Source of the DNA: Cyanodermella asteris
Taxonomy: Eukaryota; Ascomycota; Lecanoromycetes; Ostropales; Stictidaceae
Assembly (NCBI GenBank): GCA_900618795.1
Contig: UYJD01000003.1
Span: forward strand, 1,873,056-1,937,055
Direction: 5' to 3'
DNA: 64,000 nucleotides
Shown: in pieces, positions 55,045 to 64,000 of the stretch
How the letters are laid out: the number at the start of each line of letters is the position of its first letter
Numbering within the stretch: the first letter of the stretch is position 1
The notes under the pieces: model-generated
Seen by the model: the letters and a program-made list of their open reading frames with translations, nothing else
Told to the model about the DNA's origin: nothing
Databases searched by the model: none
Translations under genes and position numbers: made by a program

Positions 55045-57814
55045 TTGCCTCTGATCATTGAAATCGTGGGTGCTCGGGTACCTCTCGAAGCAAGGGGCGC
55101 ACGCAAAGAATGGTGTATATGCCTGCCCTCAGCCCCGAAAATTATTCGTTCCTCATGCTCAGTCCTATATTTTGCTTCTTTCTTGCCTTCATGTTTGTTT
55201 CGATATGTTCGCCCATGTACACATAGCGCTATAGAAAATCACCTGGTCAGTTTAACTGACAGTCGTTTAGTGGTGGTGCCTGTCATCACCGGTCAAAGCC
55301 AACACCAATCCCAAGACAACACCATAGATTTATCAGGGCGTCGAAGTAATGGGCAACGATCGGGGAACATTACTACAGGACATGCAAAAGATCATGATGG
55401 GACCGCTGAAGATGATGGACGGCCGATTCATCAAGATCGGAGCTTGCAGAGGATCAGCAGCGCCGGGAACGAACCAACGACAGAAGCCGACGATGGCGGC
55501 TTATGCTCGGCGCCAGCTGCCGGACCAAGCTCTCCTCAATCTCCTCATCTACCGTTTGAGCCCTCTGCTGGCTCTCCAAGTCGTCGCATCGTCAGGCCGC
55601 GACCCTCGCCACTCGGCTCGCCGCAAGCACCCAGTCGTGTGCGCTCGTCACTACACAGCCCGGCGCACAGCTTCAGCAGCATCACCTCGACCGCGTCGCA
55701 ACCAATCGCGGCCTCCTTTGCATACGGCTTGTATAGTCCTGGCCGTGCGTCGCCAAGACCTTTACTATCTGATCGCATCGCCGAGAACGACGAACGACGG
55801 CAACTGCCCCCTGTTCTCCTGGATATTATTGTCGCGAGGGAGGAGCGGAGCCCTGCAAAGGTTAAATTTGGGTTTGTGCGAGTTGAAGAGGAAGAGTTTG
55901 AAGTCGCAGGCATGCCATTGGGGATACTCAACACGCCAGATGGCACTGCGCCAGGGACGGTGGTTGCGGCGCTGCAAGATGATCAGGAGAAGAGTAGCGT
56001 TGGAATAGCCGTCACTGGTAGCATGAGTCCGGAGAATGTCCTGGATCCAAATCTAAAGTATGACCGTACTCGCAAAGAGCCGGTGCTCTTGATTCCACGA
56101 CCGACCGACGATCCCAATGATCCTCTGAATTGGCCGCTATGGCGACGAGACGTTATACTGGCAATTATCTCCTTCATGTCGGTCATCGCGTCGACGCTTT
56201 CACCGCTCCTGGCAGCCGACACCTTCTCAATCTATACACAATTCATTCTGGATCCTCTGAAAGATGGACAGCCTCCTGCGAGCTATACAATCACACAAAT
56301 GGCCCTACTAACGGGCTATCATCTGTTGGGCGTTGGGTTGGCTGGCTTTCTCTTCGTTGCATCCGCACGAGTCTGGGGCAAGCGGCATCTATATCTCCTC
56401 GGCTCCATTCTCATCATTGCAAGCAGCGCCTGGGGAGGCGCCACTGGCCTCAACTATGGTAGTCTGCTTGCAGCCCGAATAGTGCAAGGCATTGGCCTGG
56501 CTCCATTCGAGGCTCTGGTCAATGCTAGCGTGGCTGATCTGTACTTTGTTCATGTGGGTGCCTAGAGAACGACTAGTGCGTATGGACAGTGATACTGACA
56601 ATTGCAGGAACGCGGTGCACGGATGGCCATCTCCAACATGGCCCTGTTCGGGGGAGCTTTCTTCACCCCCATCATTGTGGGTAAGATGAGTGATTCTATC
56701 GGATGGCAATGGAGCTTCTACTTCGTCGCCATCTTCGCTGGTGTCGCCTTTCCCTTGATCTTCTTCTTCGTTCCCGAGACGGCCTTCCGTCGCGATCATA
56801 GCTCCGTTGTGGTAGCCGGCAGTCTTGGTAACCCCAACGTTGCTGATGGCCCTTCTCAGCCTCTCAGTGGGAATGTTGCCCCTGCGAGCGGAGCTTTCAA
56901 TACACCCATGGCAGGTGCTGCCACGGATGAGAGACCACCAGAATCGAAGGAGGTAGACTCACCAGCGGATTCAGCGCTCAACGGCGCAACGGGATCTAGG
57001 CCGACGAAGATGTCATTTGCTCGCTCACTCCTCCCGTTCTCCGGGCGGAAGACCGACGAGTCGATCTGGAAGCTGGTCCTTCGACCTTTTCCTCTCTTCT
57101 TCCACCCAGCAGTACTATGGGCCTGCTTGATTCAGGGCGCCATTATCGGCTGGACCGTGCTCATAGGTGTGGTGCTAGCAGTCCTATTCGCGATCGACTA
57201 CAGCGAAGTATCCATCGGGTACATGTATACTGGGCCCTTCCTTGGTGCTATTGTTGGTTTCCTGCTTTCCGGACTCATCGCCGACGCCAGCTATAAGGTC
57301 ATGACCCGTTGGAATAAGGGTGTCTATGAGCCGGAGTTCCGCCTCATTCTTGTGATCCCACAGCTCATTCTTGGCTGCGCTGGACTCTACGGATTCGGTG
57401 CTGCTGCAAACGGTACGCATCGTCACTGGTTTGCTCCGACGTTTTGCTTCGCCCTGGAGGTGGCCGGGATGGTCATGGGCGCAGTTGCCAGCGCGCTGTA
57501 CATTGCTGACGCGCACAACGACATCGCGGTGGAGGCTTTCACGTGCCTGTTGATCTTCAAGAACATTTTCAGCTTTGGATTGACATATGGCGCGTTCGAT
57601 TGGCTGACATCTCCCGGCACTTTTGACGTCTTTATCATCGTTGGAAGCGTGCAGGCCGGGATTTGTCTACTAACCATCCCAATGTGTGAGTCCAAGACCT
57701 CACAAAACGAGGTATATTTGAATTATGCTAACTTCCATACTAGACATTTTCGGAAAGCGCAACAGAGCCTTCTTTGGCAAACATAACATCCTCAAGTATC
57801 TGGGACTGTTGTGA
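55045..57814 (+). CDS. MFS transporter (start unresolved)
   Basis: Exons up to 56553, 56608-57685 and 57744-57814, with introns of 54 nt (GTGGGT...TTGCAG) and 58 nt (GTGAGT...ACTAG). The short last exon supplies YIFGKRNRAFFGKHNILKYL, a normal end for this subfamily. Hallmarks: GMPLGIL near the N-terminus, PRPTDDPNDPLNWPLWRRD, LARIVQGIGLAPFEALVNASVADLYFVHERGARMA across the first intron, and about twelve transmembrane helices split by a long cytosolic loop. These define a fungal drug:proton-antiporter-like MFS group of unknown substrate. The open frame begins at 55045 without an ATG. The first in-frame ATG (55912) would delete conserved residues before it (AKVKFGFVRVEEEEFEV), so the true first exon is missing from this model and probably lies upstream of about 55800. 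Confidence 0.85.
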
Positions 57815-59575
57815 GAAAGACTATACGGATGTTACGTTATATTGTTTGGATTAACACGCGATTCTCCGCATGATGAAAGTCTCTATGCCTAGTGACACGA
57901 CAATAAACCGCCTCGTGTAGGTCGTCCAACGCACACATTTCATAGGTTGCATAGAACGCGCAAAGCGTCCTGCACGTAAGAGGCGTATGTGCCACATCTC
58001 ATGCACTGTAGTCCCGGGTTGATATCTTTGCTGTCTCGAAGCAGACACACCTCTCTGGGGAAGGGCGGAAGTTGGATCCGGTCAGCCGCACGGGCCGATT
58101 TCTGCCTCTGCGGCCCCTTGAATCGAGAGCTTGGGGACACTTCAAAGCACACTTCAACACGCTAAGACGACATCTCAATTCAGGCCGTCCGCAATCTAAT
58201 GCCAAACCGGGTGGGCTGCGTCGACGGTCTGCCGGAGAGCATACGATGCGCATTGCAAACCACGCTCTCCGGAGAGATTGCAGCTGCGGCCGCCTTCGCG
58301 ACCAGCTGCACGCCACCCCAACATTGGCCTGATCTCGACACAGTACGCGTTCTTCGCAATCCAGCCTGGGCTGACGATCGAGGGCAAATTGGCCATATAT
58401 GCCGTTCAGTATCAGCTCGAAAGTGCAAAGCATACCGGTCATGTCACTGATAAGGCGAATGATAGCATCGCGTCCCGGTAGTAATTGTCATTCGAGGTCG
58501 AACGTTGGTACCGTGATTGTACGCGGCGGCTAACCCTCAAATCAGCGATGACTTCTGCAGGACTTGCCTCTCTCGATCATGGACTACTCGAGCCTCCGCC
58601 CGTATGCGAAACAATTGGGCTCAGTACCTGATTGCAGCGAGCAGAGAGATATATCTTGACCGGTCCCTTTCTAGATCCACTTCTGCGATCTCTTCGAGAG
58701 GATACCGACCAATGACATACTGGATGGCGCTCTCTACACTGGTGAACGACTGGAGAGGGTGCCAATCAACGACCGTTTGTCCCGTCAAGCTGCTTCTGCA
58801 TTATGTCGACTTCTCCTTACCTGCAGGGGTGCATATGGCTCGGCCTGCTCCAGACCGGATGTCCTCCAAAGGAAGTTCCGACTCCGACCTAAAATTCTCA
58901 CGCCCTATATGTCACCTTCCAGATCATACAACCAGCATGCCATATCATGTTTTTGCTCAATGATTGGGGCTCCTGCGAATTGTTTGGCGCTTCATCATCT
59001 GGCAACCAACGTGGCTCATAGGAGAGGTGTAGGTGCGCTATTTCGACGAGCTAGCGAGGCTGACAGCCCACGAAAGGTATAGTGACCAACCTCAGGTCTT
59101 GTTTGCGATTCAGTGTTTGCGTCGGTCCAATGACTTCGCGTCTTACGATCCACTTGACTCTTATCTTGTCTGATTCCCCTCTCTTGTCTGCAAGCCTCCA
59201 GGCTCTTTATGGCAATTTGCATATGCACGGCACGTTTCATGTTCAGCTCGAGGTCTTCTCTGCGATCAGGTGAGCGCCTAGCGCTTGTTCGCTTGACATG
59301 TCTCCCGGATAGTTCCGCAGCTATGTGCCGGTATCAAGCATGCCCACTTCGGATGATGGGGCGCGGTCGCTTGACGGAGACAATATGTGGTTGTGCGGCG
59401 GGCAAGTACATCAGGTCCAGTCTCGGCCAACGTTACCTCGCAGCGCGCCTGTATCGATTGCCCTCTATGGGGCGGCCTATATGTCCCAATGCCATTCCGT
59501 AGCTCTTTCACCTATATCGAGCCCACCAACGAAGTTCATGTCAATACTAGCGAGCAATCTTTTCTCCTCGGGTCC
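57815..59575. other. intergenic, no convincing gene
   Basis: About 1.8 kb between the MFS gene and the lectin-like gene. Several frames around 58500-58960 look weakly coding but none gives a consistent protein. Confidence 0.45.
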
Positions 59576-61314
59576 ATGGACCGACTGACTTCAGAGTTGG
59601 GAATGCCACAAAGAGTCCCGGAATCCGAAGGTCTGCAGGTCATTCCTTCAATCGATCAGCACAAGATTCCAGCTGGGCAGTCGTTGGACGCGACACGAGA
59701 TTCGGAAGGACTGCAGCTGTCACCATTGCCGGACTCGATACGAGACCCCGCTCATGAATCTGAAGGACTGGAGGCGGTCTTCTCCCATCATGCATATCCG
59801 ACTCCCGCGGAACCTGCGATTGGAAATGCGACTCCCGGTTCAAGGAGGCTGTCAAGCGAGACCAAAAAATGTGGTCTCCTCAGAGACAGGCGCATTAGGA
59901 GTTGGAGTGGTGTGATGCCTTTGGCAGAGGTAGAGCGACGATCGAAGATGTGGAGAAAGCTATATTGCTTTGCAGTAATCGTGGTCGCGATCCCGGTCAT
60001 ACTCGGTGCTGTCCCCGGAGGCGTCCTTGGTAGCAGAGCACGAAACGAAGAAAGTCGGTCGCAGAATGCTGCTGTTACAGGCAGGGTCAAGTCAACGACA
60101 GGAGCGTTGAATGGTACTGGCATTGCTGCCGTCATGAACGGAAATGGGATAGATGGGTGGGTGCGTTGATGTGCTCAAACTAGACTAGCAAAAGCTAACG
60201 CGATCTTCCAGCGCTTTGTTCTTCCAGAATTACATGGGAATTATTACATCACTTCAATTCGCATACAACCCCTACAGCAGCAATCTCACGATACAGCAGA
60301 CTAATATCACTCTAATAGATGTCATCTCACCCGCAAACAACACTGCTCTGGTTGCCAAGCTGTGGCAAGTGGCGAACTCCTCTGTATGTCAGCTCATCTT
60401 CGTCGATTCAAGTAACTACTCGCTGATCGATGCCTGGCAGCGCAACTATCCTGCTGGCCCCTGGAGCCCCGGGAATTTGTCTACGCACAGCATCAAATTG
60501 CCTGTCGATTCTCGTCCGGCATTATGTATGCTTGGTAGCACTTCGGACATGCCTGTTTCCCGGCTCGCGAACGCCCAGATATTCGCTGGAGCTAGTGATG
60601 GGCTTGTTCATCAGTACTCATTCGACTACTCGGATAGGCTTTGGGCCTCAAGTTCCACTCACACCTTCGAAGAATCGTCAGCTTATGGCGGCTGCGCTGT
60701 TGTTGACACGATTGAGCCGTCGAATATGACCTCTTCACGGACGATCGTGTTGACCGGCGCCACAGGTGATGTGAGTTGCTATCATCAAGCCAACGACGAT
60801 TCCAACTCCCGAAAACTGGCTGGTGCCCCGGTGTGGTCGGGTATGTCGTTGAGCGGGCAGAAGATGATGAAAAATACTTCCACGGCCATCAGTGTGGATT
60901 TCAGGGGCAAGGGAGCCGGCATAGTCCTGTTCTCAGATACAACACATGGAGACCTCAGCGGCGTGAACCTCAACCTGAACGGTACCTCGAGTAGCAGCTC
61001 CTCCAGCGGCGGAAGCGGACCGTTTGGCCAGACGGGCCTGATCCAAACTGCGAATTCGGCACGATCATTCAAGATGATGCAGGGAAGCGATATGGCGGTG
61101 GTAAGGTCCCGCCAAGGTGCAGATAACTGGAACCTAGTATGTGATCTCCAAGATGACGTTCCGAAGTCGAGAATAGGCAACTAACAATTTCTGGCAGATA
61201 TTCTACCAAGATTCCGGGACATCTCTGGCTTGGATGGTGCTTGACGATACTGGAACTGGAGTCAAGAGCTCGGGGCATATTGTGTACAAAGAAGACAGGT
61301 GGATGGTAATATAA
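59576..61314 (+). CDS. type II membrane protein with lectin/propeller-like outer domain
   Basis: Exons 59576-60156, 60212-61136 and 61198-61314, with introns of 55 nt (GTGGGT...GCTAAC...TTCCAG) and 61 nt (GTATGT...ACTAAC...GGCAG), give 540 residues. The cytosolic N-terminus carries three SEGLQ-type repeats (ESEGLQVIP, DSEGLQLSP, ESEGLEAVF) and a basic patch. One transmembrane helix (LYCFAVIVVAIPVILGAVPG, about residues 126-145) has no preceding signal peptide, so the larger C-terminal part faces outside. That part repeats beta-strand units with Trp and Gly (VAKLWQVAN, LIDAWQRNY, HQYSFDYSDRLWASS, DNWNLIFYQDSG, TSLAWMVLDD) and many N-glycosylation sites. The pattern is like fungal fucose-specific-lectin or other propeller folds. 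Dothideomycetes have many proteins with this plan; ligand unknown. Confidence 0.72.
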
Positions 61315-63632
61315 AGCGGGGACGATGGTCCGTGGAGGGTCGATATCTACGTTGAAGCTGTTAATACCAATAATGAGCGAGATCCATTTGGCATGTCTGG
61401 GTGCTCAGTCAGGTACCGAGATGAGCAGCGGACCAGCTGCCACCTTATCAGGGCTTTAAGCTAGCGTCTAGTCAAGCATCAAACAAGAACAGTGACCCCA
61501 AAAGCCTCCTCATAGCACAGATTTCCGAGCACGTTGTTGCGCGTTGCACCGGCGGCCGCACCCCGGTCGGTACCTTGCAGTAGTCGACTACGCGAATGCC
61601 CGACGAGCGTGGTGGGCCGGGGACCTGTTCGCCGGCCGCGATGTGTAACGCTCCAATTTTTTTGTCGTATGGCGAGTCGCTCGCCATTTTTGTGGCTATC
61701 GATTTGTGATACCCGCCATTCTGGACTGCTAGGCTACCGGCGATGTTGGCTTCTGTTCCCACGAGCACAGTGAAGGCTTCGCCACGAGTCGCAACCTCAC
61801 TTCTTTCCTGGCGCAGTCGAACAGTAACATCGTGGAGACAACATGGCAGCTGTGAAGGATTCGACCAGGATATGACTGTGTGAGCCCGCTCGTAATCGCA
61901 CTTTGAGGATATTACACTCTGTGGGTTTGCTCGGGAATTGCCCGACACTGTTAGGTACGTACGACGACTTGCGACAGCGACCACGAGGACTCCGACTCGA
62001 AGCTCACACGATCTACGACCCTCATCCGGACGACCGTTGGAGCCATGAACGTTATCGACCTGAGTTTGAGTAAAGCCTTTTCCCGGTGCTGCTACAAGAG
62101 GAGGTCAAAATCGTGTCCCGAGGCTGTTCGAAAACACTCTGGCATGATTTTACTACAACCTACACTGTGCTGTCTGATCAAGCCGATTGCGGTCTCGCGG
62201 CCGGTAAACCGGCCCAAACCATCACAAGTAATAATGCAAGGACTCGTGGCAGCGGCTGGACCGCTGAAGCTTGAGCTCGAAGCTTGAGTTTGAAGCTTGA
62301 AGCTTCCCCGCTAAAGCTAAATATGACGAATGCCGGTCTCCGACTTTCCGCCTCAGGCTTTGCCTTTGTTGATCCATGTCGGACGACCGGATGCATGTCA
62401 CAGACCGCATCGAACGGGTCCCTGGAGAGCTTTTGTGCCGCTGTGGCTCTTCCACCTACCAGTTTCTGGCTACGGTACCCCGGATTTGTCCCTCGTTTCC
62501 CTGTCTGTCAGGAGGATTTGGCGCAAAGTATGCCGCTCTCTGTAGCTGAGCCTTCCCGGATATCATGTTGGCTCAGTTTACTGTGCGTTTGTCTTGCCAT
62601 GGTGTTCTTCGTCACCATAGATGTTTGATTACACCGGATTTGGCACGGGATCAGCAGGTTCGATCCACGTTCATGGGATGTTAGAGCTTGCTGGCTTCTG
62701 CAGTATGTATGCCGTCTCGCATGACGTGTTCTCATCGCGATCTCTCACAAGGAAGCCCAGCTTCTGGCGTGGCTTTCCCCGCAAGTGCGTGGATCTTCCG
62801 ACCCATTATTGGTGTGCATGCAGAGTCCAATCATCAGATCACCAAAGCTCAACTTTCCAGACTTCCCTTCCCCAGAGCACGCAACCGCCTCGAGCTCATT
62901 TGGTTACTGGAGCGATTGCAGACACCACACCATCTGGCACATCCAATGCTCGTTGGCTCTTTTTTTATCGTACCTAGGTGGTGTCCCCGATTATTACCTC
63001 CAATTGGCCCCTTCGAATGTGATTATAACCTGCCCTCAACAGCAACGCCGCCTTTGTGCCCATCAGGCTTCCGTTGTTTCAATTGGGCCGGGTTTGGTGG
63101 TCCGCTTAGCTGGGAGCACTGAGATGGGCGTCCCGAGTCATACGCAATTCGAAGACTTCTGGCTCCTGGACGGCGCTAGACCCTTTGGCAGATCACCGGC
63201 GTCGATTGCTAGCTGGTATTGGTCCGGCAACTGCATAACAATCTCACACGGCAAGAGACAGGCAGGGTGATCCCTCGTTCAGATCTGGATGCGGAGACGC
63301 TGAGCCTCTCGCTCGTACGGAGCTGTTTGTGAATACTCCTCTTCACGCTCGTGCCATCCGAGCTTCATATGGTGAGCAGAGCTACCCCTTGTTCGAACGT
63401 GTGGGTGCATGCCGTGTTGTTTCGTCTGATTACAAGACAGCCTGGACTCCCAGCCTTGTCTGTTGTCGTGTCATCTCTTCCTTCCGGCTGTTCATCCTCC
63501 TCATTAAGCTAGCACCTCAGTGTCCATATATCACTTCCATAAGGCATCGCAAGCGCTTCGCTGCTGCTTGTGTACACATCATATTTCTGTCCCAGTTCCA
63601 GACCCTGACTGCGCGTGATTTGAGCAGCAAAG
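61315..63632. other. intergenic, no convincing gene
   Basis: About 2.3 kb between the lectin-like gene and the acetate transporter. It holds a small AAGCTT repeat cluster (62265-62306) and an unsupported minus-strand open frame (61472-61984). The 3' end is the transporter promoter and leader. Confidence 0.5.
62265..62306. repeat. cluster of four AAGCTT units
   Basis: AAGCTT occurs at 62267, 62280, 62293 and 62300; the first three are spaced by 13 nt (AAGCTTGAGCTCG, AAGCTTGAGTTTG). Because AAGCTT is its own reverse complement, the tract can also pair with itself. This is a small tandem repeat of unknown meaning. Confidence 0.6.
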
Positions 63633-64000
63633 ATGACTACAAACGGTAAGTCTTTCCTTGATGCTCGAATTCGAGTGGAATGCCAATTGCGATTCATCGC
63701 TCGATTGGAAGAAAATAAGCAATGCTGATACATCTACAGGCAATGGCCATGAGCACTTGAGTGCCGATATGGAGGGTGACCTCGCACTCAAGAAGATCCG
63801 CACCGCCGGAAGCATCTCCATCAGCCCTGAGCTCTTCGAGAAGCTCTACCTGTCACCAAGAGACTCTGCCGCCGGTAGCTCTGTCATCCGGAAGGCACTC
63901 GGCACTCCCACGCCCATCGCACTCGTCGGTTTTCTCCTCTGTCTCTCTCCGTTGTCATGCGACCTCATGGGATGGCGTGGCGCAGGTATGGCCAACGGCT
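63633..64000 (+). CDS. ADY2: acetate transporter, GPR1/FUN34/YaaH family (partial)
   Basis: The first exon, 63633-63645 (ATG ACT ACA AAC G), joins at 63740 across a 94-nt intron (GTAAGT...TCTACAG) in phase 1. The product begins MTTNGNGHEHLSADMEGD. The frame then stays open to the window end. A cytosolic N-terminus with SPELFEKLYLSPRDSA leads into TM1, TPTPIALVGFLLCLSPLSCDLMGW. This pattern (NPTPLxLxGFxL in the family) identifies Ady2/AcpA/SatP-like acetate/succinate-proton symporters of the plasma membrane. The 3' part of the gene, with most of its six helices, lies outside the window. Confidence 0.88.

Noticed and set aside
53680-57814. Secondary-metabolite cluster suggested by a toxD/LovC-like reductase next to an MFS transporter
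   Set aside because: No polyketide synthase, NRPS, terpene enzyme, P450 or cluster regulator is in the window. Both families are also common outside clusters.
61472-61984. 170-codon open frame on the minus strand
   Set aside because: Some stretches look protein-like, but there is no family resemblance and no clear start; left as intergenic.
1-64000. CRISPR array, prophage or bacterial operon signals
   Set aside because: Spliceosomal introns, the tRNA intron and fungal gene families throughout show nuclear fungal DNA; no array of spaced repeats exists.

Overview
The window looks like chromosomal DNA of a filamentous ascomycete (Pezizomycotina), probably a dothideomycete, although the class is inferred from gene style and not proven. 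Most genes are protein-coding with short introns (about 49-167 nt) that carry GT...AG ends and CTGAC/CTAAC-type branch sites. Genes sit on both strands without operons and are separated by 0.2-2.8 kb. I see one nuclear-type tRNA gene, no rRNA, no CRISPR array and no intact mobile element. Exon joins given here were worked out by hand and checked for reading-frame arithmetic only.

Left part (1-24 kb): a secreted beta-propeller protein; an amino-acid permease; a small protein built on a repeated DLxxQ motif; a START/SRPBCC-type protein; a large unrecognised membrane protein; a small two-helix membrane protein; the splicing factor Sad1 (a dead ubiquitin protease); the proteasome beta-4 subunit Pre1, whose start codon is split by an intron; a GPI-anchored Ser/Ala-rich surface protein; a CorA-like membrane protein without the GMN motif; a GNAT acetyltransferase; and an Erv2-type sulfhydryl oxidase.

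Middle (24-45 kb): a 1331-residue, disordered, probably nucleolar Net1/Dnt1-like protein; a broken gene of the fungal 2EXR/F-box-like family with three in-frame stops; a full-length ABCC (MRP-type) ABC transporter whose frame is intact except for one TGA where the family has Trp; a secreted Ser/Thr-rich wall protein; a possible 42-residue microprotein gene; and homoserine kinase.

Right part (45-64 kb): a coiled-coil protein with a difficult exon join; an F-box protein; a small single-pass membrane protein; tRNA-Val(UAC) with an 8-nt intron; a toxD/LovC-like zinc-less enoyl-reductase-type oxidoreductase; an MFS transporter; a type II membrane protein with a lectin/propeller-like outer part; and the start of an acetate transporter of the GPR1/FUN34/YaaH family, cut by the window end.

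The genes do not form one pathway. Housekeeping genes (SAD1, PRE1, ERV2, THR1, tRNA) are mixed with transporters, surface proteins and lineage-restricted unknowns. I found no clear new multi-gene system. The items most worth following are the single TGA in the ABC transporter, the split start codon of PRE1, the decayed 2EXR-like gene and the DLxxQ repeat protein.
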